The notes: generated from the sequence alone by a model not told the origin. A stretch of 64,000 nt of DNA from an uncultured Paracoccaceae bacterium (GCA_943787785.1 CALSNT010000008.1:1-64000), one strand, 5' to 3'. Counted from the first letter of the stretch, positions 34,141-43,449 are shown. Translations and numbers: made by a program.

Positions 34141-34169
34141 TTGCCACCCTCCCAACCCTTCGCTAAACA
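34141..34169 (+). promoter_or_regulatory. candidate promoter for the rplB segment
   Basis: TTGCCA (34141-34146), a 17-base spacer and TAAACA (34164-34169). It stands 156 bases before rplB, just after the REP pair. The leader in between holds a GGCCCA/TGGGCC hairpin (34271-34289) and may be structured. It explains how rplB-rplP can be transcribed after the break. Confidence 0.5.
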
Positions 34170-34324
34170 CCCCCATCTTCACCACCTCGGATTCGTCCGG
34201 GGTGGCTTACTTTTGGGGATACCCAAGCCGGGGACCTTCGGGGCCCTATACACCTGCGGTCGCTGCGTGCGGCCCAAACATAGTGGGCCTCAAGGTCCGC
34301 AAAGCAAACGGAAGACAGTTAAAC

Positions 34325-35167
34325 ATGGCACTCAAGTCGTACAAACCGACGACGCCGGGCCAGCGTGGGCTGGTTCTGATCGACCGTTCGGAGCTTTGGA
34401 AAGGCCGCCCGGTCAAATCCCTTACCGAGGGTTTGACCAAGAATGGCGGACGGAACAACACCGGACGGATCACGATGCGTCGCAAAGGTGGGGGTGCCAA
34501 GCGCCTTTACCGTATCGTCGATTTCAAACGCACCAAGCACGATATGGCTGCGACGGTTGAGAGGATCGAGTACGATCCCAACCGCACCGCATTCATCGCG
34601 CTGATCCGTTACGAAGACGGCACCCAGAACTACATCCTCGCGCCCCAGCGGATTACGGTCGGTGACCAGGTGATCTCGGGTCAGAAGGTCGACATCAAGC
34701 CCGGCAACGCGATGCCGTTCCAGGGCATGCCGATCGGCACTATCATCCACAACATCGAGTTGAAGCCGGGCAAGGGCGGGCAGATTGCGCGTTCCGCCGG
34801 AACCTACGCTCAGTTCGTGGGTCGTGACGGTGGCTATGCGCAGATCCGGTTGAGCTCGGGAGAGCTTCGTTTGGTTCGCCAGGAATGCATGGCAACGGTT
34901 GGTGCGGTGTCGAACCCGGATAACTCGAACCAGAACTTCGGCAAGGCAGGCCGCAACCGGCACAAGGGCATTCGCCCAAGTGTTCGCGGTGTTGTCATGA
35001 ACCCGGTCGATCACCCGCACGGTGGTGGCGAAGGGCGGACATCGGGTGGTCGCCACCCTGTCAGCCCCTGGGGCAAGCCGACCAAGGGTGCGCGCACCCG
35101 CAACAAGAACAAGGCGTCGTCGAAGCTGATCCTGCGTTCGCGTCACGCCAAGAAGAAGGGCCGTTAA
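34325..35167 (+). CDS. rplB: 50S ribosomal protein L2
   Basis: This 280-residue protein is needed for subunit association and peptidyl-transferase activity. The rRNA-binding folds and the C-terminal [27 protein letters not shown] segment (about 222-248, including the key histidine) are present. Start ATG 34325 ([15 protein letters not shown]); the open frame reaches back to 34031 but that part is REP repeat and leader. It begins the second S10 segment. Confidence 0.98.
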   Translation: MALKSYKPTTPGQRGLVLIDRSELWKGRPVKSLTEGLTKNGGRNNTGRITMRRKGGGAKRLYRIVDFKRTKHDMAATVERIEYDPNRTAFIALIRYEDGTQNYILAPQRITVGDQVISGQKVDIKPGNAMPFQGMPIGTIIHNIELKPGKGGQIARSAGTYAQFVGRDGGYAQIRLSSGELRLVRQECMATVGAVSNPDNSNQNFGKAGRNRHKGIRPSVRGVVMNPVDHPHGGGEGRTSGGRHPVSPWGKPTKGARTRNKNKASSKLILRSRHAKKKGR

Positions 35168-35170
35168 AAT

Positions 35171-35449
35171 ATGGCACGTTCCGTCTGGAAAGGCCCGTTT
35201 GTGGACAGCTATGTCCTCAAAAAGGCCGAGAAATCCCGCGAGTCGGGTCGCAACGAGGTCATCAAGATCTGGTCGCGCCGCTCAACCATTCTGCCTCAGT
35301 TCGTTGGCCTGACCTTCGGGGTCTACAACGGCAAGAAGCACATCCCCGTCAACGTCAGCGAAGACATGATTGGCCAGAAGTTCGGTGAGTATTCGCCGAC
35401 ACGGACCTATTACGGTCATGCCGCCGACAAAAAAGCGAAGCGGAAGTAA
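35171..35449 (+). CDS. rpsS: 30S ribosomal protein S19
   Basis: This 92-residue protein sits in the 30S head and contacts S13 and the A-site tRNA. Conserved [43 protein letters not shown] and [23 protein letters not shown] cover the whole length. Three bases separate it from rplB and from rplV. Confidence 0.98.
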   Translation: MARSVWKGPFVDSYVLKKAEKSRESGRNEVIKIWSRRSTILPQFVGLTFGVYNGKKHIPVNVSEDMIGQKFGEYSPTRTYYGHAADKKAKRK

Positions 35450-35452
35450 GCC

Positions 35453-35833
35453 ATGAGCAAGGATAAAAATCCCCGCCGCGTGGAAGACAACGAAGCGCTG
35501 GCGAAGACCCGGATGCTGCGCACCAGCCCTCAGAAGCTGAACCTGGTCGCCCAGATGATCCGTGGCAAGAAGGTCGAGAAGGCTCTGTCCGATCTGACCT
35601 TTTCGAAGAAGCGCATCGCCATCGACGTGAAGAAGTGCCTTCAGTCGGCCATCGCGAACGCCGAGAACAACCATAACCTGGACGTCGACGAGCTTGTCGT
35701 CGCCGAGGCCTGGGTTGGCAAGAACATGACCATGAAGCGCGGACGTCCGCGGGCTCGTGGCCGGTTCGGCAAGATCATGAAGCCCTTTGCCGAGCTTACC
35801 ATCAAGGTCCGTCAAGTTGAGGAGCAAGCGTAA
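35453..35833 (+). CDS. rplV: 50S ribosomal protein L22
   Basis: This 126-residue protein has a globular surface domain and a long beta-hairpin lining the exit tunnel ([27 protein letters not shown], about 83-108), the macrolide-sensitive site. [27 protein letters not shown] is the conserved core. Its stop codon shares one base with the rpsC start (TAATG), indicating coupled translation. Confidence 0.98.
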   Translation: MSKDKNPRRVEDNEALAKTRMLRTSPQKLNLVAQMIRGKKVEKALSDLTFSKKRIAIDVKKCLQSAIANAENNHNLDVDELVVAEAWVGKNMTMKRGRPRARGRFGKIMKPFAELTIKVRQVEEQA

Positions 35834-36546
35834 TGGGACATAAAGTTAACCCGATCGGCATGCGCCTGCAGGTCAATCGCACCTGGGACAGTCGGTGGTA
35901 TGCCGACACCAAGGATTATGGTGACCTCTTGATGGAAGACATCAAGATGCGCGAATTCATCAAGGAAGAGTGCAAGCAGGCCGGTGTGTCAAAGATCATC
36001 ATCGAGCGCCCGCACCGCAAGTGCCGGGTAACGGTTCATGCCGCTCGCCCCGGTGTCGTGATCGGCAAGAAAGGCGCAGACATCGAAACCCTGCGCAAGA
36101 AGCTGGCCGCGATGACCGAAAGTGAGCTGCACCTGAACATCGTTGAGGTTCGCAAACCCGAGCTGGACGCCGCCCTGGTGGCTGAAAGCATTGCGCAGCA
36201 GCTAGAGCGTCGCGTCTCGTTCCGTCGTGCGATGAAGCGCGCGGTTCAGAACGCCATGCGGATGGGCGCGCTGGGTATCAAGGTCAACGTCGCGGGCCGC
36301 CTTGGCGGTGCCGAGATTGCGAGGACCGAATGGTATCGTGAAGGCCGGGTGCCGCTGCACACGCTGCGCGCCGACATCGATTATGCCGCGTATGACGCGA
36401 AAACCGCGTATGGCATCATCGGTATCAAGGTCTGGATCTTCAAAGGTGAGATCATGGAGCACGATCCCGCAGCCCGTGATCGCCGCCAGCAGGAACTGCA
36501 AGACGGTCCCGCACCCCGTGGTGCCGGTGGCGGTCGGAGGAACTAG
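35833..36546 (+). CDS. rpsC: 30S ribosomal protein S3
   Basis: This 237-residue protein forms part of the mRNA entry tunnel and helicase. [24 protein letters not shown], the KH domain ([28 protein letters not shown], about 58-86) and [33 protein letters not shown] are conserved. The tail is Gly/Arg-rich. Overlaps rplV by one base; rplP follows after three. Confidence 0.98.
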   Translation: MGHKVNPIGMRLQVNRTWDSRWYADTKDYGDLLMEDIKMREFIKEECKQAGVSKIIIERPHRKCRVTVHAARPGVVIGKKGADIETLRKKLAAMTESELHLNIVEVRKPELDAALVAESIAQQLERRVSFRRAMKRAVQNAMRMGALGIKVNVAGRLGGAEIARTEWYREGRVPLHTLRADIDYAAYDAKTAYGIIGIKVWIFKGEIMEHDPAARDRRQQELQDGPAPRGAGGGRRN

Positions 36547-36549
36547 GAT

Positions 36550-36963
36550 ATGCTACAGCCAAAACGCACCAAATTCCGCAAGATGCACAAGGGCCGCATC
36601 AGCGGTCAGGCCAAAGGTGGTTCCGACCTGAACTTCGGCACCTATGGCTTGAAGGCGATCGAGCCCGAGCGGATCACCGCGCGGCAAATCGAAGCCGCCC
36701 GTCGTGCCATGACGCGCCACATGAAGCGTCAGGGCCGCGTCTGGATCCGTATCTTCCCGGACACGCCGGTCACGGCCAAGCCCATCGAAGTGCGAATGGG
36801 TAAGGGTAAGGGCTCGGTTGACCGTTGGGTCGCCAAGATCAAGCCTGGTCGCGTGATGTTCGAGATCGACGGTGTCGACGATGTTGTTGCGCGTGAGGCC
36901 CTGCGCCTTGCCGCAATGAAATTGCCGGTCAAGACACGGACGATTCAGCGTGAGGACTGGTAA
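36550..36963 (+). CDS. rplP: 50S ribosomal protein L16
   Basis: This 137-residue protein contacts the A-site tRNA and organises the peptidyl-transferase region. [24 protein letters not shown] and the central [25 protein letters not shown] (about 72-96, including the arginine that is hydroxylated in some species) are clear. In most bacteria rpmC follows directly; here a terminator and 4.4 kb of other genes come first. Confidence 0.98.
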   Translation: MLQPKRTKFRKMHKGRISGQAKGGSDLNFGTYGLKAIEPERITARQIEAARRAMTRHMKRQGRVWIRIFPDTPVTAKPIEVRMGKGKGSVDRWVAKIKPGRVMFEIDGVDDVVAREALRLAAMKLPVKTRTIQREDW

Positions 36964-37002
36964 AACCTGCGCGTGCGTCAGCGCGTCTTGGTGATCTTCA
37001 GG

Positions 37003-37032
37003 GGCCCCGTCGCGAAAGCGTCGGGGTCTTTT
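37003..37032 (+). terminator. Rho-independent terminator after rplP
   Basis: The GC-rich stem 37003-37013 / 37018-37028 closes on a GAAA tetraloop with one T-T mismatch, then TTTT. It ends the rplB-rplP segment 40 bases after the stop. Confidence 0.85.
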
Positions 37033-37501
37033 CGTCATGTGCCAGATTGTGTTTGAAAACCGGTCTGCGCCGTGAATGTCATCGCTGACTGGGCGTCGAT
37101 CTTGGAACTTCGCCCGGGACGAGCCTGAAATGCGCCGGCCGAGCGCCTGACCGTCCCGAAACCGGGCGCATTTGATGCGTCGCGCAACTCCGCGAAGTGG
37201 AAGTGACGCGCGCAACGAAGTCAGACGAATGACCCGCGCGGCACCAGCCGAGGCGATGGCGCTTGCCCGACTTGCGCCCAGTCAGACCAACGTCTGATCC
37301 ACGCCAATCGCGCACCACCGAAGACAACCGTTGTCTGACGGGTATTTGTGCAGTGGCGCAACTGACACTCCCCGCTTGCGGTCAAGAGTACGTACCTCTG
37401 GGCCAATGTTGGTCCCCGTTACCGACGTGCCAACGTCTTTCCGATCCAACGCTTTGGCCGGCTTGAGCGGCCTAGTCTGGCGTCAGTTGGTGCTGCACGG
37501 A
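37033..37501. other. gene-free region between rplP terminator and a leftward gene
   Basis: No coding frame is supportable. The region holds one copy of palindrome family 2 (37129-37169) and a cluster of the half-site GTCAGAC/GTCTGAC at about 37220, 37281, 37292 and 37333. These form the inverted repeats CAGAC-N4-GTCTG and AGACAAC-N-GTTGTCT. They look like regulator sites, but the flanking genes do not have their promoters here. Confidence 0.5.
37129..37169. repeat. palindrome family 2, copy 1
   Basis: TGCGCCGGCCGAGCGCCTG followed by ACCGTCCCG and CCGGGCGC. Copies at 40783-40831 and 45798-45842 share GCGCCG, then a pyrimidine/purine-varied AGCGCC-Y-G-N-C-N-G-N-CCC block and a closing GGGC/GGCGC arm. 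Confidence 0.5.
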
Positions 37502-37789
37502 TCAGTCGCGTGTTTTTTCCGCGTGCGAATAGGACGTGACTTCCGGTGGCGCGGTCAGAAGATCAGCCAACCCGCCCCAGATCGCCTGAATCTGTGGCCC
37601 GGCGGCAATGGCTGCTGCTTCATCTTCGTAAACCGCGATTGCGACGCCCGACCCGTCGTCATTCCACATCGCCCAGTTTGCAACACCACCGGCAATCTGA
37701 TTGACGCCGGCCCGAATATCCGGAATGCGACCAACCATTTCGTCCAGCCGTGCCGGATCCCCCTGGAACTTCGTAATTCTACCAAACAT
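37502..37789 (-). CDS. conserved small protein, probable ferredoxin-like alpha/beta-barrel fold
   Basis: This 95-residue protein starts at ATG 37789 after a clear AGGGGACAGGA ribosome site. The pattern ITKFQGDPARLDEMVGRIP, WAMWNDDGSGVAIAVYEDEAAAIAA and IWGGLADLL suggests the dimeric alpha/beta barrel seen in ABM-type or stress-responsive small proteins. No catalytic residue is evident and function is unknown. It runs against the ribosomal genes within the 4.4-kb insert. Confidence 0.62.
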   Translation of the reverse strand: MFGRITKFQGDPARLDEMVGRIPDIRAGVNQIAGGVANWAMWNDDGSGVAIAVYEDEAAAIAAGPQIQAIWGGLADLLTAPPEVTSYSHAEKTRD

Positions 37790-38031
37790 TCCTGTCCCCT
37801 TTATTGTGAATCGAGCCAGCCTAGCCGAGCACTTTGAATAACGATAGCGTCAACCTGGCCCGGCCTGGATAAGACGCGGACTTTGAAAACGGGCTGGCGA
37901 TGAGGGATGGAGGGCGGGCACATGGCGGGGCTTTCCCTTTTCTGCGCGCCTCGGGTAGAGATACTGACAATAGCGGCCCCACAGTCGTCACGGGCCGATT
38001 GCACATGATCTCATCGTTGTAAGGACACTCT

Positions 38032-38652
38032 ATGACCACACTCTGCTACGCCAAGAAAACCTGCTCTGTCGGCATTCATGTCCTGATGGAAGAGGTCGGA
38101 GAGCCCTTTGAAGTCCGCGTGGTGGATTTCTCGAAGAAGGAACAGAAAACGCCAGAGTATCTGGCGCTGAACCCGAAGGGCAAGGTCGCCGCTCTGGTGC
38201 GCGACGATGGCTCGGTTCTGACTGAATATGCCGCCATCGCGATCTGGCTGGCGATGACGCACCCGGAGAAGAACCTGATGCCGACCGATCCGGAAGGGTT
38301 TGCGCGCACGTTGGAAGCGATGGATTTCGTTGTCGGCACGGTGCACATGCTGTCCTGGCGGATGTTCCGCCGCCCAGACGCCTATACCGACGACCCGGCC
38401 GAGCAGGAAAAGCTGAAAGTGCGCGGTAAGGCGGCGATGCTGGATGCCTTTGCGGTTGTTGACGAGCAGATCGCCGGCAAAGATTACATGATGGGCGACT
38501 TCACCGTCGCGGACACAGCCCTCTATTACTGCGAATACTGGGCCAGGGATGTCGCGGGTTGGGACCTGCCGCCCAACGTCGAGGCGCATTATCAGCGGAT
38601 GCTGACGCGCCCCTCGGTACAGGCAAATCGCAAGCTGGAAGGTGTGGCTTAA
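38032..38652 (+). CDS. glutathione S-transferase family protein
   Basis: This 206-residue cytosolic protein has an N-terminal thioredoxin-like domain (1-80) with a TCSVGIHVLMEE glutathione-site helix, LNPKGKVAALV with the conserved cis-Pro region and LTEYAAIAIWLA, plus an all-helical C-terminal domain (90-200) with MMGDFTVADTALYY. These are the standard features of bacterial beta-class-like GSTs. Substrate is unknown; detoxification or redox roles are usual. Start ATG 38032 follows AAGGAC. Confidence 0.88.
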   Translation: MTTLCYAKKTCSVGIHVLMEEVGEPFEVRVVDFSKKEQKTPEYLALNPKGKVAALVRDDGSVLTEYAAIAIWLAMTHPEKNLMPTDPEGFARTLEAMDFVVGTVHMLSWRMFRRPDAYTDDPAEQEKLKVRGKAAMLDAFAVVDEQIAGKDYMMGDFTVADTALYYCEYWARDVAGWDLPPNVEAHYQRMLTRPSVQANRKLEGVA

Positions 38653-38804
38653 GTTTGCTGCGGTTCGAGCACGGGACGATCTTGGGCTTCGGGGCGAAAC
38701 CTCACACAGAAGTGACGGACTGACGGCCCGATTTCCACCCTCAACGCTCCGCTCAATCCGGCGTTGACGCTACCATGGCGTCGATTGACCGTGGGGAGTG
38801 GCTC

Positions 38805-39404
38805 ATGTTGCTGGAATATCGAGTGGCGATCAGCGCCGCAGTTCTGGCGCTCGCAGTGGCAACGCCAGTGTTCGCCAACGATATCGCCAACTGTAATCAA
38901 AGCGCTGATGCGGACCTGCGCATTCAGGGCTGCACCGGATTTATCCACACCGGGGTGAGCGGCAGGAACCTGGCAATAGCCTTGGTCAACCGAGGCATTG
39001 CACTGGACGTGAAGAACGAAACGCGGCGCGCGATCAAAGACTTCGATGCTGCCATCGTTGCCAATCCCGACTACTCCATCGCCTTTTACAATCGCGGCAT
39101 CGCGCATTCAGACCTTGGGCTGCTGGATCAGGCCATCGCGGATTTCACCAGCGCCATCGAAATCGACCCCACGGATGCGGATGCCTATGACGCCCGCGGG
39201 TTTGCGCTTGCCAACCTTCGGGAGTTCCACGCAGCCATTGACGATCTGACGAAAGCGATCGAGCTCGATCCGGAGTTTTCCTCTGCCTACTACCACCGCG
39301 GTATTGTCTACGGGAAAATGGGTGAGTTCGACCTGGGCATCGCGGATTACGACAAGGCGCTGTCGATGGGCTGCCTGCGCCACGGCTGGTGTCCGGCGCG
39401 GTAG
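38805..39404 (+). CDS. exported tetratricopeptide-repeat protein
   Basis: This 199-residue protein has a signal peptide (MLLEYRVAISAAVLALAVATPVFA, cleavage near residue 24) and then a short Cys-containing stretch (CNQSADADLRIQGC). About four TPR units follow, e.g. AIKDFDAAIVANPDYSIAFYNRGIAHSDLGLLDQAIADFTSAIEIDP. The two spaced cysteines may form a disulfide in the periplasm. ATG 38805 is preferred over ATG 38775 because it has GGGGAG seven bases upstream and puts the signal peptide at the very N-terminus. It ends with a third cysteine pair region (GCLRHGWC). Confidence 0.8.
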   Translation: MLLEYRVAISAAVLALAVATPVFANDIANCNQSADADLRIQGCTGFIHTGVSGRNLAIALVNRGIALDVKNETRRAIKDFDAAIVANPDYSIAFYNRGIAHSDLGLLDQAIADFTSAIEIDPTDADAYDARGFALANLREFHAAIDDLTKAIELDPEFSSAYYHRGIVYGKMGEFDLGIADYDKALSMGCLRHGWCPAR

Positions 39405-39444
39405 CGGCACTTCCCAATCGGCGCGCGCTCAGTTAACTGGCCCC

Positions 39445-40068
39445 ATGTCCGATATCCGATCCCTGTTTGTCACTCGTCTTTATCACGCCACGCTGTCCGA
39501 GCTGGGAAAGCCGGTAGATGCCGATGAACTCCATAAATCTTGCCTGGCGATTGCTGAGGATGATGAAGCCGGGCAGGCGTGGTGCGCCGAGAACGACTTT
39601 CCCGGCTACACCAGCTATGCCAGCCTGACCGACCTGCCGTGGCGCTTCCCGATCTTCAAGGACCTGAAGAAGGCGCTGGATAAACACGTGAAGGCCTTCG
39701 CGAAGGATCTGGCGTTTGATCTGGATGGCAAGAAGTTGAAGCTTGACAGCCTGTGGATCAACATCCTGCCCGAAGGCGGTATCCACACCGGGCATCTGCA
39801 CCCGCACTCGGTGATTTCCGGTACGACGTATGTCGCGATGCCGGGCGGAACCAGCGCGATCCGGTTCGAGGACCCGCGCCTACCGATGATGATGGCCGCT
39901 CCGACGCGGGCGAAGGACGCGCCTGAGGAGTTGCGGACGTTCAGTTATGTCGCCCCAGCGATCGGAGACGTCTTGCTATGGGAAAGCTGGCTGAGGCACG
40001 AGGTGCCGATGAATATGGTCGAAGATGATCGGATTTCGGTGAGCTTCAACTACGGCCTGTCTGACTAA
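39445..40068 (+). CDS. putative 2-oxoglutarate/Fe(II)-dependent oxygenase (TIGR02466-like)
   Basis: This 207-residue protein has the core LWINILPEGGIHTGHLHPHSVISGTTYVAMPGG (about 111-144) and the later VLLWESWLRHEVPMN, fitting the double-stranded beta-helix of the TIGR02466 group of putative oxygenases. The histidines in HLHPHS and RHEVP are plausible Fe ligands. The N-terminal half has alpha-helical content of unknown role. Start ATG 39445 gives the conserved SDIRSLFVTRLY opening; the frame extends further upstream without support. Substrate is unknown. Confidence 0.75.
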   Translation: MSDIRSLFVTRLYHATLSELGKPVDADELHKSCLAIAEDDEAGQAWCAENDFPGYTSYASLTDLPWRFPIFKDLKKALDKHVKAFAKDLAFDLDGKKLKLDSLWINILPEGGIHTGHLHPHSVISGTTYVAMPGGTSAIRFEDPRLPMMMAAPTRAKDAPEELRTFSYVAPAIGDVLLWESWLRHEVPMNMVEDDRISVSFNYGLSD

Positions 40069-40091
40069 GTCGACAGACCGACCGGGGTGTA

Positions 40092-40114
40092 GCGGGAAAT
40101 CAAAGATTTCCTGC
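40092..40114 (+). terminator. hairpin after the 2OG oxygenase gene
   Basis: Stem GCGGGAAATC / GATTTCCTGC (one G-T pair, loop AAA) lies 24 bases after the stop. No T-tract follows, so it may be a weak terminator, an mRNA-end stabiliser or a small intergenic repeat. Confidence 0.4.
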
Positions 40115-40229
40115 GGGCCACGCCCATTAGCAATCCGGACACTTAAACACCCGGTTCTTCACAGATCGGTCCAAATGCGCCACTCTGAACGCCAGCGAGC
40201 CTACCGATGTGTGACAGATTGGAACCGAA

Positions 40230-40697
40230 ATGCTCAAAACAATAATTGTTGCGATGGCAGCAGGGCTGGCAATCTCCGGGCCGCTCTGCGCACAGGAACG
40301 ACTCGAGATCAACAACATCTATCCGATCACGCAGGAAATGATTCAGCTGTCCGACCGAATGTTCTTCACGCAGGACAACCAGGGTTATTACGACGTTGTC
40401 GAAGGCCCGCTGGAGGACGGCACTGCGCGTTGCATCGGCTCGGGCTTTGGCTTCCGGGACGGCGCCAGCACCATCAACGGCATCTGCATTTTCACCGAAG
40501 GCGACAACACCTTCACAATGTCATGGAAAGCGGGCGAGAAGGGTGCGGCCAATACTTGGGAAATCATTGACGGAACGGGTCGGTTCAAGGGCATGACCGG
40601 AGACGGCATCGCAACCACCGGAATAGAAGTCGTGTACCGGGCGAGGCCCATGCGTCAATCGCACATCGTCGGAACGGTGATCATTCCGGGCGAGTGA
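40230..40697 (+). CDS. secreted protein of unknown function
   Basis: This 155-residue protein has a signal peptide (MLKTIIVAMAAGLAISGPLCA, cleavage after about residue 21). The mature part shows beta-strand-rich segments: VVEGPLEDGTARCIGSGFGF, GICIFTEGDNTFTMSW and WEIIDGTGRFKGMTGDG. The last phrase, plus the two cysteines, resembles the small beta-barrel secreted proteins related to allene-oxide-cyclase-like folds, but this is inference only. No enzyme motif is seen. Confidence 0.68.
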   Translation: MLKTIIVAMAAGLAISGPLCAQERLEINNIYPITQEMIQLSDRMFFTQDNQGYYDVVEGPLEDGTARCIGSGFGFRDGASTINGICIFTEGDNTFTMSWKAGEKGAANTWEIIDGTGRFKGMTGDGIATTGIEVVYRARPMRQSHIVGTVIIPGE

Positions 40698-41249
40698 CAA
40701 GCGATATCATTGGTTGCAGGGAAATGGCTGCATCGCCATAGCGGTCGATGGCACATGAAAACCGCATGGAATCAAGCCCGAAGAGCGCCGGGCAAGCGCC
40801 TGTCTGCCCCCCGGGGCAGGCGCTTCCGCGAAGAGGCCATTAGCTGCGCAACTCGTCAGGAATAACCGTAGAAATGGCGTAGGTATGGTAAAAACTTGAT
40901 TCAGAAAGGGGCCTCTGCGTCAATTGTTCCATTCATCATGGCTTTTGATTTCTCCAATTGGCATTCCGCTTTCAATGATCGCAATGCACGTTCTTGGTCT
41001 TCGCCATGGAGCAGTAGGTTCCGGTGTCAATTGCACATTGGGTCCGTTAAGCGGGTATTTTGAGTTTTTACGTGATGTGGTAACTGCTTTTAATCATTGG
41101 GTATTTCATTATCTGGTCGCTGGTTTCGGTTGCAGTTTTTCTGGCTTTAGTCTTCAGCTTGGCGTCAATCCTCTACCGGTTTGTTTACAAACTACCCTAC
41201 GACTAAGTATTGGACGCTGGAGCATCACATATCGTCACTAGTTTTGTGC
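40698..41249. other. gene-poor stretch with a low-GC patch before rpmC
   Basis: There is no confirmed gene. 40783-40831 is a family-2 palindrome. 40920-41210 is clearly lower in GC than its surroundings and contains a strongly hydrophobic 38-codon frame ending at about 41206 (IIGYFIIWSLVSVAVFLALV...YKLPYD) that lacks a start codon. This could be a decayed or frameshifted small membrane-protein gene. Confidence 0.45.
40783..40831. repeat. palindrome family 2, copy 2
   Basis: GAGCGCCGGGCAAGCGCCTG, then TCTGCCCCCC and GGGGCAGGCGCTTCC. The inner arms GCGCCTGTCTGCCCC / GGGGCAGGCGC make a strong hairpin. Confidence 0.55.
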
Positions 41250-41278
41250 TTGTCTTGTGAACGACCACCCCCTATACG
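41250..41278 (+). promoter_or_regulatory. candidate promoter for the rpmC (spc) segment
   Basis: TTGTCT (41250-41255), a 17-base spacer and TATACG (41273-41278), 80 bases upstream of rpmC. It follows the 4.4-kb insert and would restart transcription of the remaining S10/spc genes. Confidence 0.5.
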
Positions 41279-41357
41279 CGCCACTTCACTACCCACTCCA
41301 CTGGAATCAGGGTAACCCGTCGCGGGCCCTCCGGTGATGTTGAAAGGACGAAACGGC

Positions 41358-41567
41358 ATGAATGCCAATGAGTTGCGTGAGAAAACGCCGGACCAGCTCA
41401 AAGACGAACTGGCCAATCTGAAGAAAGAATCGTTCAACCTGCGCTTCCAGCAAGCCACCGGCGCGATGGAAAGCACCGCGCGTATGCGCTCGGCGCGTCG
41501 TGATGCGGCCCGGGTTCTGACGATCATTAACGAAAAAGCTGCCGCAGCAGCCAAGACGGAGTCCTGA
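41358..41567 (+). CDS. rpmC: 50S ribosomal protein L29
   Basis: This 69-residue protein forms the helical hairpin near the tunnel exit beside L23. [35 protein letters not shown] and [20 protein letters not shown] are standard. Start ATG 41358 follows AAAGGAC; the open frame begins eight codons earlier without a ribosome site. rpsQ follows after three bases. Confidence 0.96.
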   Translation: MNANELREKTPDQLKDELANLKKESFNLRFQQATGAMESTARMRSARRDAARVLTIINEKAAAAAKTES

Positions 41568-41570
41568 AGA

Positions 41571-41801
41571 ATGCCCAAGCGTATCCTGAACGGCACCGTG
41601 ACCAGCGACAAGAACGAGCAGACCGTGACGGTTCTGGTCGAACGTCGCTATGCCCACCCGCTGCTGCACAAGACCGTGCGTGCGTCGAAGAAGTATCGCG
41701 CCCACGACCCGAAAAACACCTTCAAGACCGGTGACAAAGTCCGCATCCAGGAATGCGCGCCGATCTCGAAAACCAAACGCTGGGAGGTTTTGGCCCAGTA
41801 A
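41571..41801 (+). CDS. rpsQ: 30S ribosomal protein S17
   Basis: This 76-residue OB-fold protein binds 16S rRNA helices 7 and 11. [74 protein letters not shown] matches throughout in pieces. rplN follows after 66 bases. Confidence 0.97.
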   Translation: MPKRILNGTVTSDKNEQTVTVLVERRYAHPLLHKTVRASKKYRAHDPKNTFKTGDKVRIQECAPISKTKRWEVLAQ

Positions 41802-41867
41802 GCCTTAACCTTCCGGTTCGACGAAACCCTGGGGCGATGAAAGTCCCCAAAGGTCGGGAGAACCTAA

Positions 41868-42236
41868 ATGATCCAGATGCAAACCAATCTGGATGTCGCT
41901 GACAACTCCGGCGCGCGCCGGGTACAGTGCATCAAAGTCCTCGGTGGGTCGAAACGGCGCTATGCGTCCGTTGGCGATGTCATCGTGGTAAGCGTAAAAG
42001 AGGCGATCCCGCGCGGTCGCGTCAAGAAAGGCGATGTCCGCAAGGCCGTCGTCGTGCGCACCGCCAAGGAAGTCCGCCGCGAAGATGGCACCGCCATCCG
42101 CTTTGACGGCAACGCCGCCGTCATCCTCAACAACAACAACGAGCCGATCGGCACCCGCATCTTCGGGCCGGTGGTGCGTGAGTTGCGCGGCAAGAACTTC
42201 ATGAAAATCATCTCGCTGGCGCCGGAGGTTCTCTGA
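41868..42236 (+). CDS. rplN: 50S ribosomal protein L14
   Basis: This 122-residue protein lies at the subunit interface and binds 23S r[36 protein letters not shown] and [13 protein letters not shown] are conserved. It is directly followed by rplX with no gap. Intact. Confidence 0.98.
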   Translation: MIQMQTNLDVADNSGARRVQCIKVLGGSKRRYASVGDVIVVSVKEAIPRGRVKKGDVRKAVVVRTAKEVRREDGTAIRFDGNAAVILNNNNEPIGTRIFGPVVRELRGKNFMKIISLAPEVL

Positions 42237-42542
42237 ATGGCTGCGAAACTGAAAAAGGGCGACAAGGTCGTCGTGCTGGCCGGTAAAGACAAAGGCAAAG
42301 AGGGCGAGATTTCCGCCGTCATGCCCGCGAAAAACAAGGCCGTCGTGGAAGGCATCAACATTGCCATCCGTCACACGCGTCAAAGCCAGACAAGCCAGGG
42401 GGGCCGTGTGCCGCAAGCCACGCCCATCGACCTGAGCAATCTGGCGCTGATTGATGCCAAGGGCAAACCCACCCGCGTCGGCTTCCGCATGGACGGCGAC
42501 AAGAAAGTGCGTTTTGCCAAGACCACGGGGGATGCAATCTGA
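42237..42542 (+). CDS. rplX: 50S ribosomal protein L24
   Basis: This 101-residue assembly-initiator protein has an N-terminal KOW motif ([21 protein letters not shown], residues 4-24). The start abuts the rplN stop, and its own stop overlaps the rplE start by one base. Length is normal. Confidence 0.97.
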   Translation: MAAKLKKGDKVVVLAGKDKGKEGEISAVMPAKNKAVVEGINIAIRHTRQSQTSQGGRVPQATPIDLSNLALIDAKGKPTRVGFRMDGDKKVRFAKTTGDAI

Positions 42543-43123
42543 TGTTGGATAATGCCGACTACACCCCGCGCCTGAAGGCGCATTATTTCGGGGCCGCTCG
42601 TGCCGCGCTCAAGGAAGAGTTCGGTTACAAGAACGGGATGCAGATCCCGCGTCTGGAAAAGATCGTGCTGAACATCGGTTGCGGTGCCGAGGCTGTGCGT
42701 GACAGCAAGAAGGCCAAATCGGCGCAGGAAGACCTGACGACGATTGCCGGCCAGAAGGCACTGGTCACCACGGCGAAGAAGTCCATCGCTGGGTTCCGGG
42801 TTCGCGAAGAAATGCCGCTGGGAGCCAAGGTAACCCTGCGCGGTGACCGGATGTATGAATTCCTCGACCGTCTGATCACCGTGGCTCTGCCGCGGGTTCG
42901 TGACTTTCGCGGTGTAAAGCCAACCTCGTTCGACGGGCGCGGCAATTACGCCATGGGTCTGAAAGAACACATCGTGTTCCCGGAAATCGACTTTGATAAA
43001 ATCGACGAGACCTGGGGCATGGACATCATCATTTGCACCAACGCGGCGACTGACGCCGAGGCGAAGGCTTTGCTGACGCATTTCAACATGCCATTCACCG
43101 ACGCAGCCGGGGGAGACAAGTAA
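42542..43123 (+). CDS. rplE: 50S ribosomal protein L5
   Basis: This 193-residue protein binds 5S rRNA in the central protuberance. [59 protein letters not shown] and [19 protein letters not shown] are present. The frame is intact, but the next three genes downstream are not. It overlaps rplX by one base (TGATG). Confidence 0.97.
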   Translation: MLDNADYTPRLKAHYFGAARAALKEEFGYKNGMQIPRLEKIVLNIGCGAEAVRDSKKAKSAQEDLTTIAGQKALVTTAKKSIAGFRVREEMPLGAKVTLRGDRMYEFLDRLITVALPRVRDFRGVKPTSFDGRGNYAMGLKEHIVFPEIDFDKIDETWGMDIIICTNAATDAEAKALLTHFNMPFTDAAGGDK

Positions 43124-43124
43124 C

Positions 43125-43435
43125 ATGGCCAAGAAATCCATGATCGAGCGCGAGAAGAAGCGCCAGAAGCTGGTCGCGCAATACGCCGAGAAGCGCGCTG
43201 CGCTGAAAGCGATTCGTCAACGACGAGAAGCAGCCGATGGAAGAGCGTTTCGCGCGCTTCGCTGAAACTGGCGAAACTGCCGCGCAACTCGTCGGCAACC
43301 CGGTTGCACAACCGCTGCCAGCTGACCGGTCGTCCGCACGCCTACTATCGCAAACTTGAAAATGCGCCGGATCGCAGCTGCGCGACCTGGGTTCGCAAGG
43401 CCAGATACCCGGCCTGTGTCAAGTCAAGCTGGTAA
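43125..43435 (+). pseudogene. rpsN: 30S ribosomal protein S14 (five single-base insertions as sequenced)
   Basis: The expected 101-residue S14 is recognisable from [28 protein letters not shown] to GQIPGLVKSSW, but only when single extra bases are ignored near 43214, 43265, 43356, 43376 and 43416. The span is 311 bases; removing five gives exactly 306, the normal 102 codons. Conserved pieces in the shifted frames include [24 protein letters not shown]. It lacks the zinc CxxC form. S14 is essential, so sequencing error is much more likely than true loss. Confidence 0.88.
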
Positions 43436-43449
43436 GGGGGAGGCGAGGT

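Noticed and set aside
34031-34324. N-terminal extension of L2
   Set aside because: The stretch is REP repeat, promoter and leader; L2 proteins begin MALK as at 34325.
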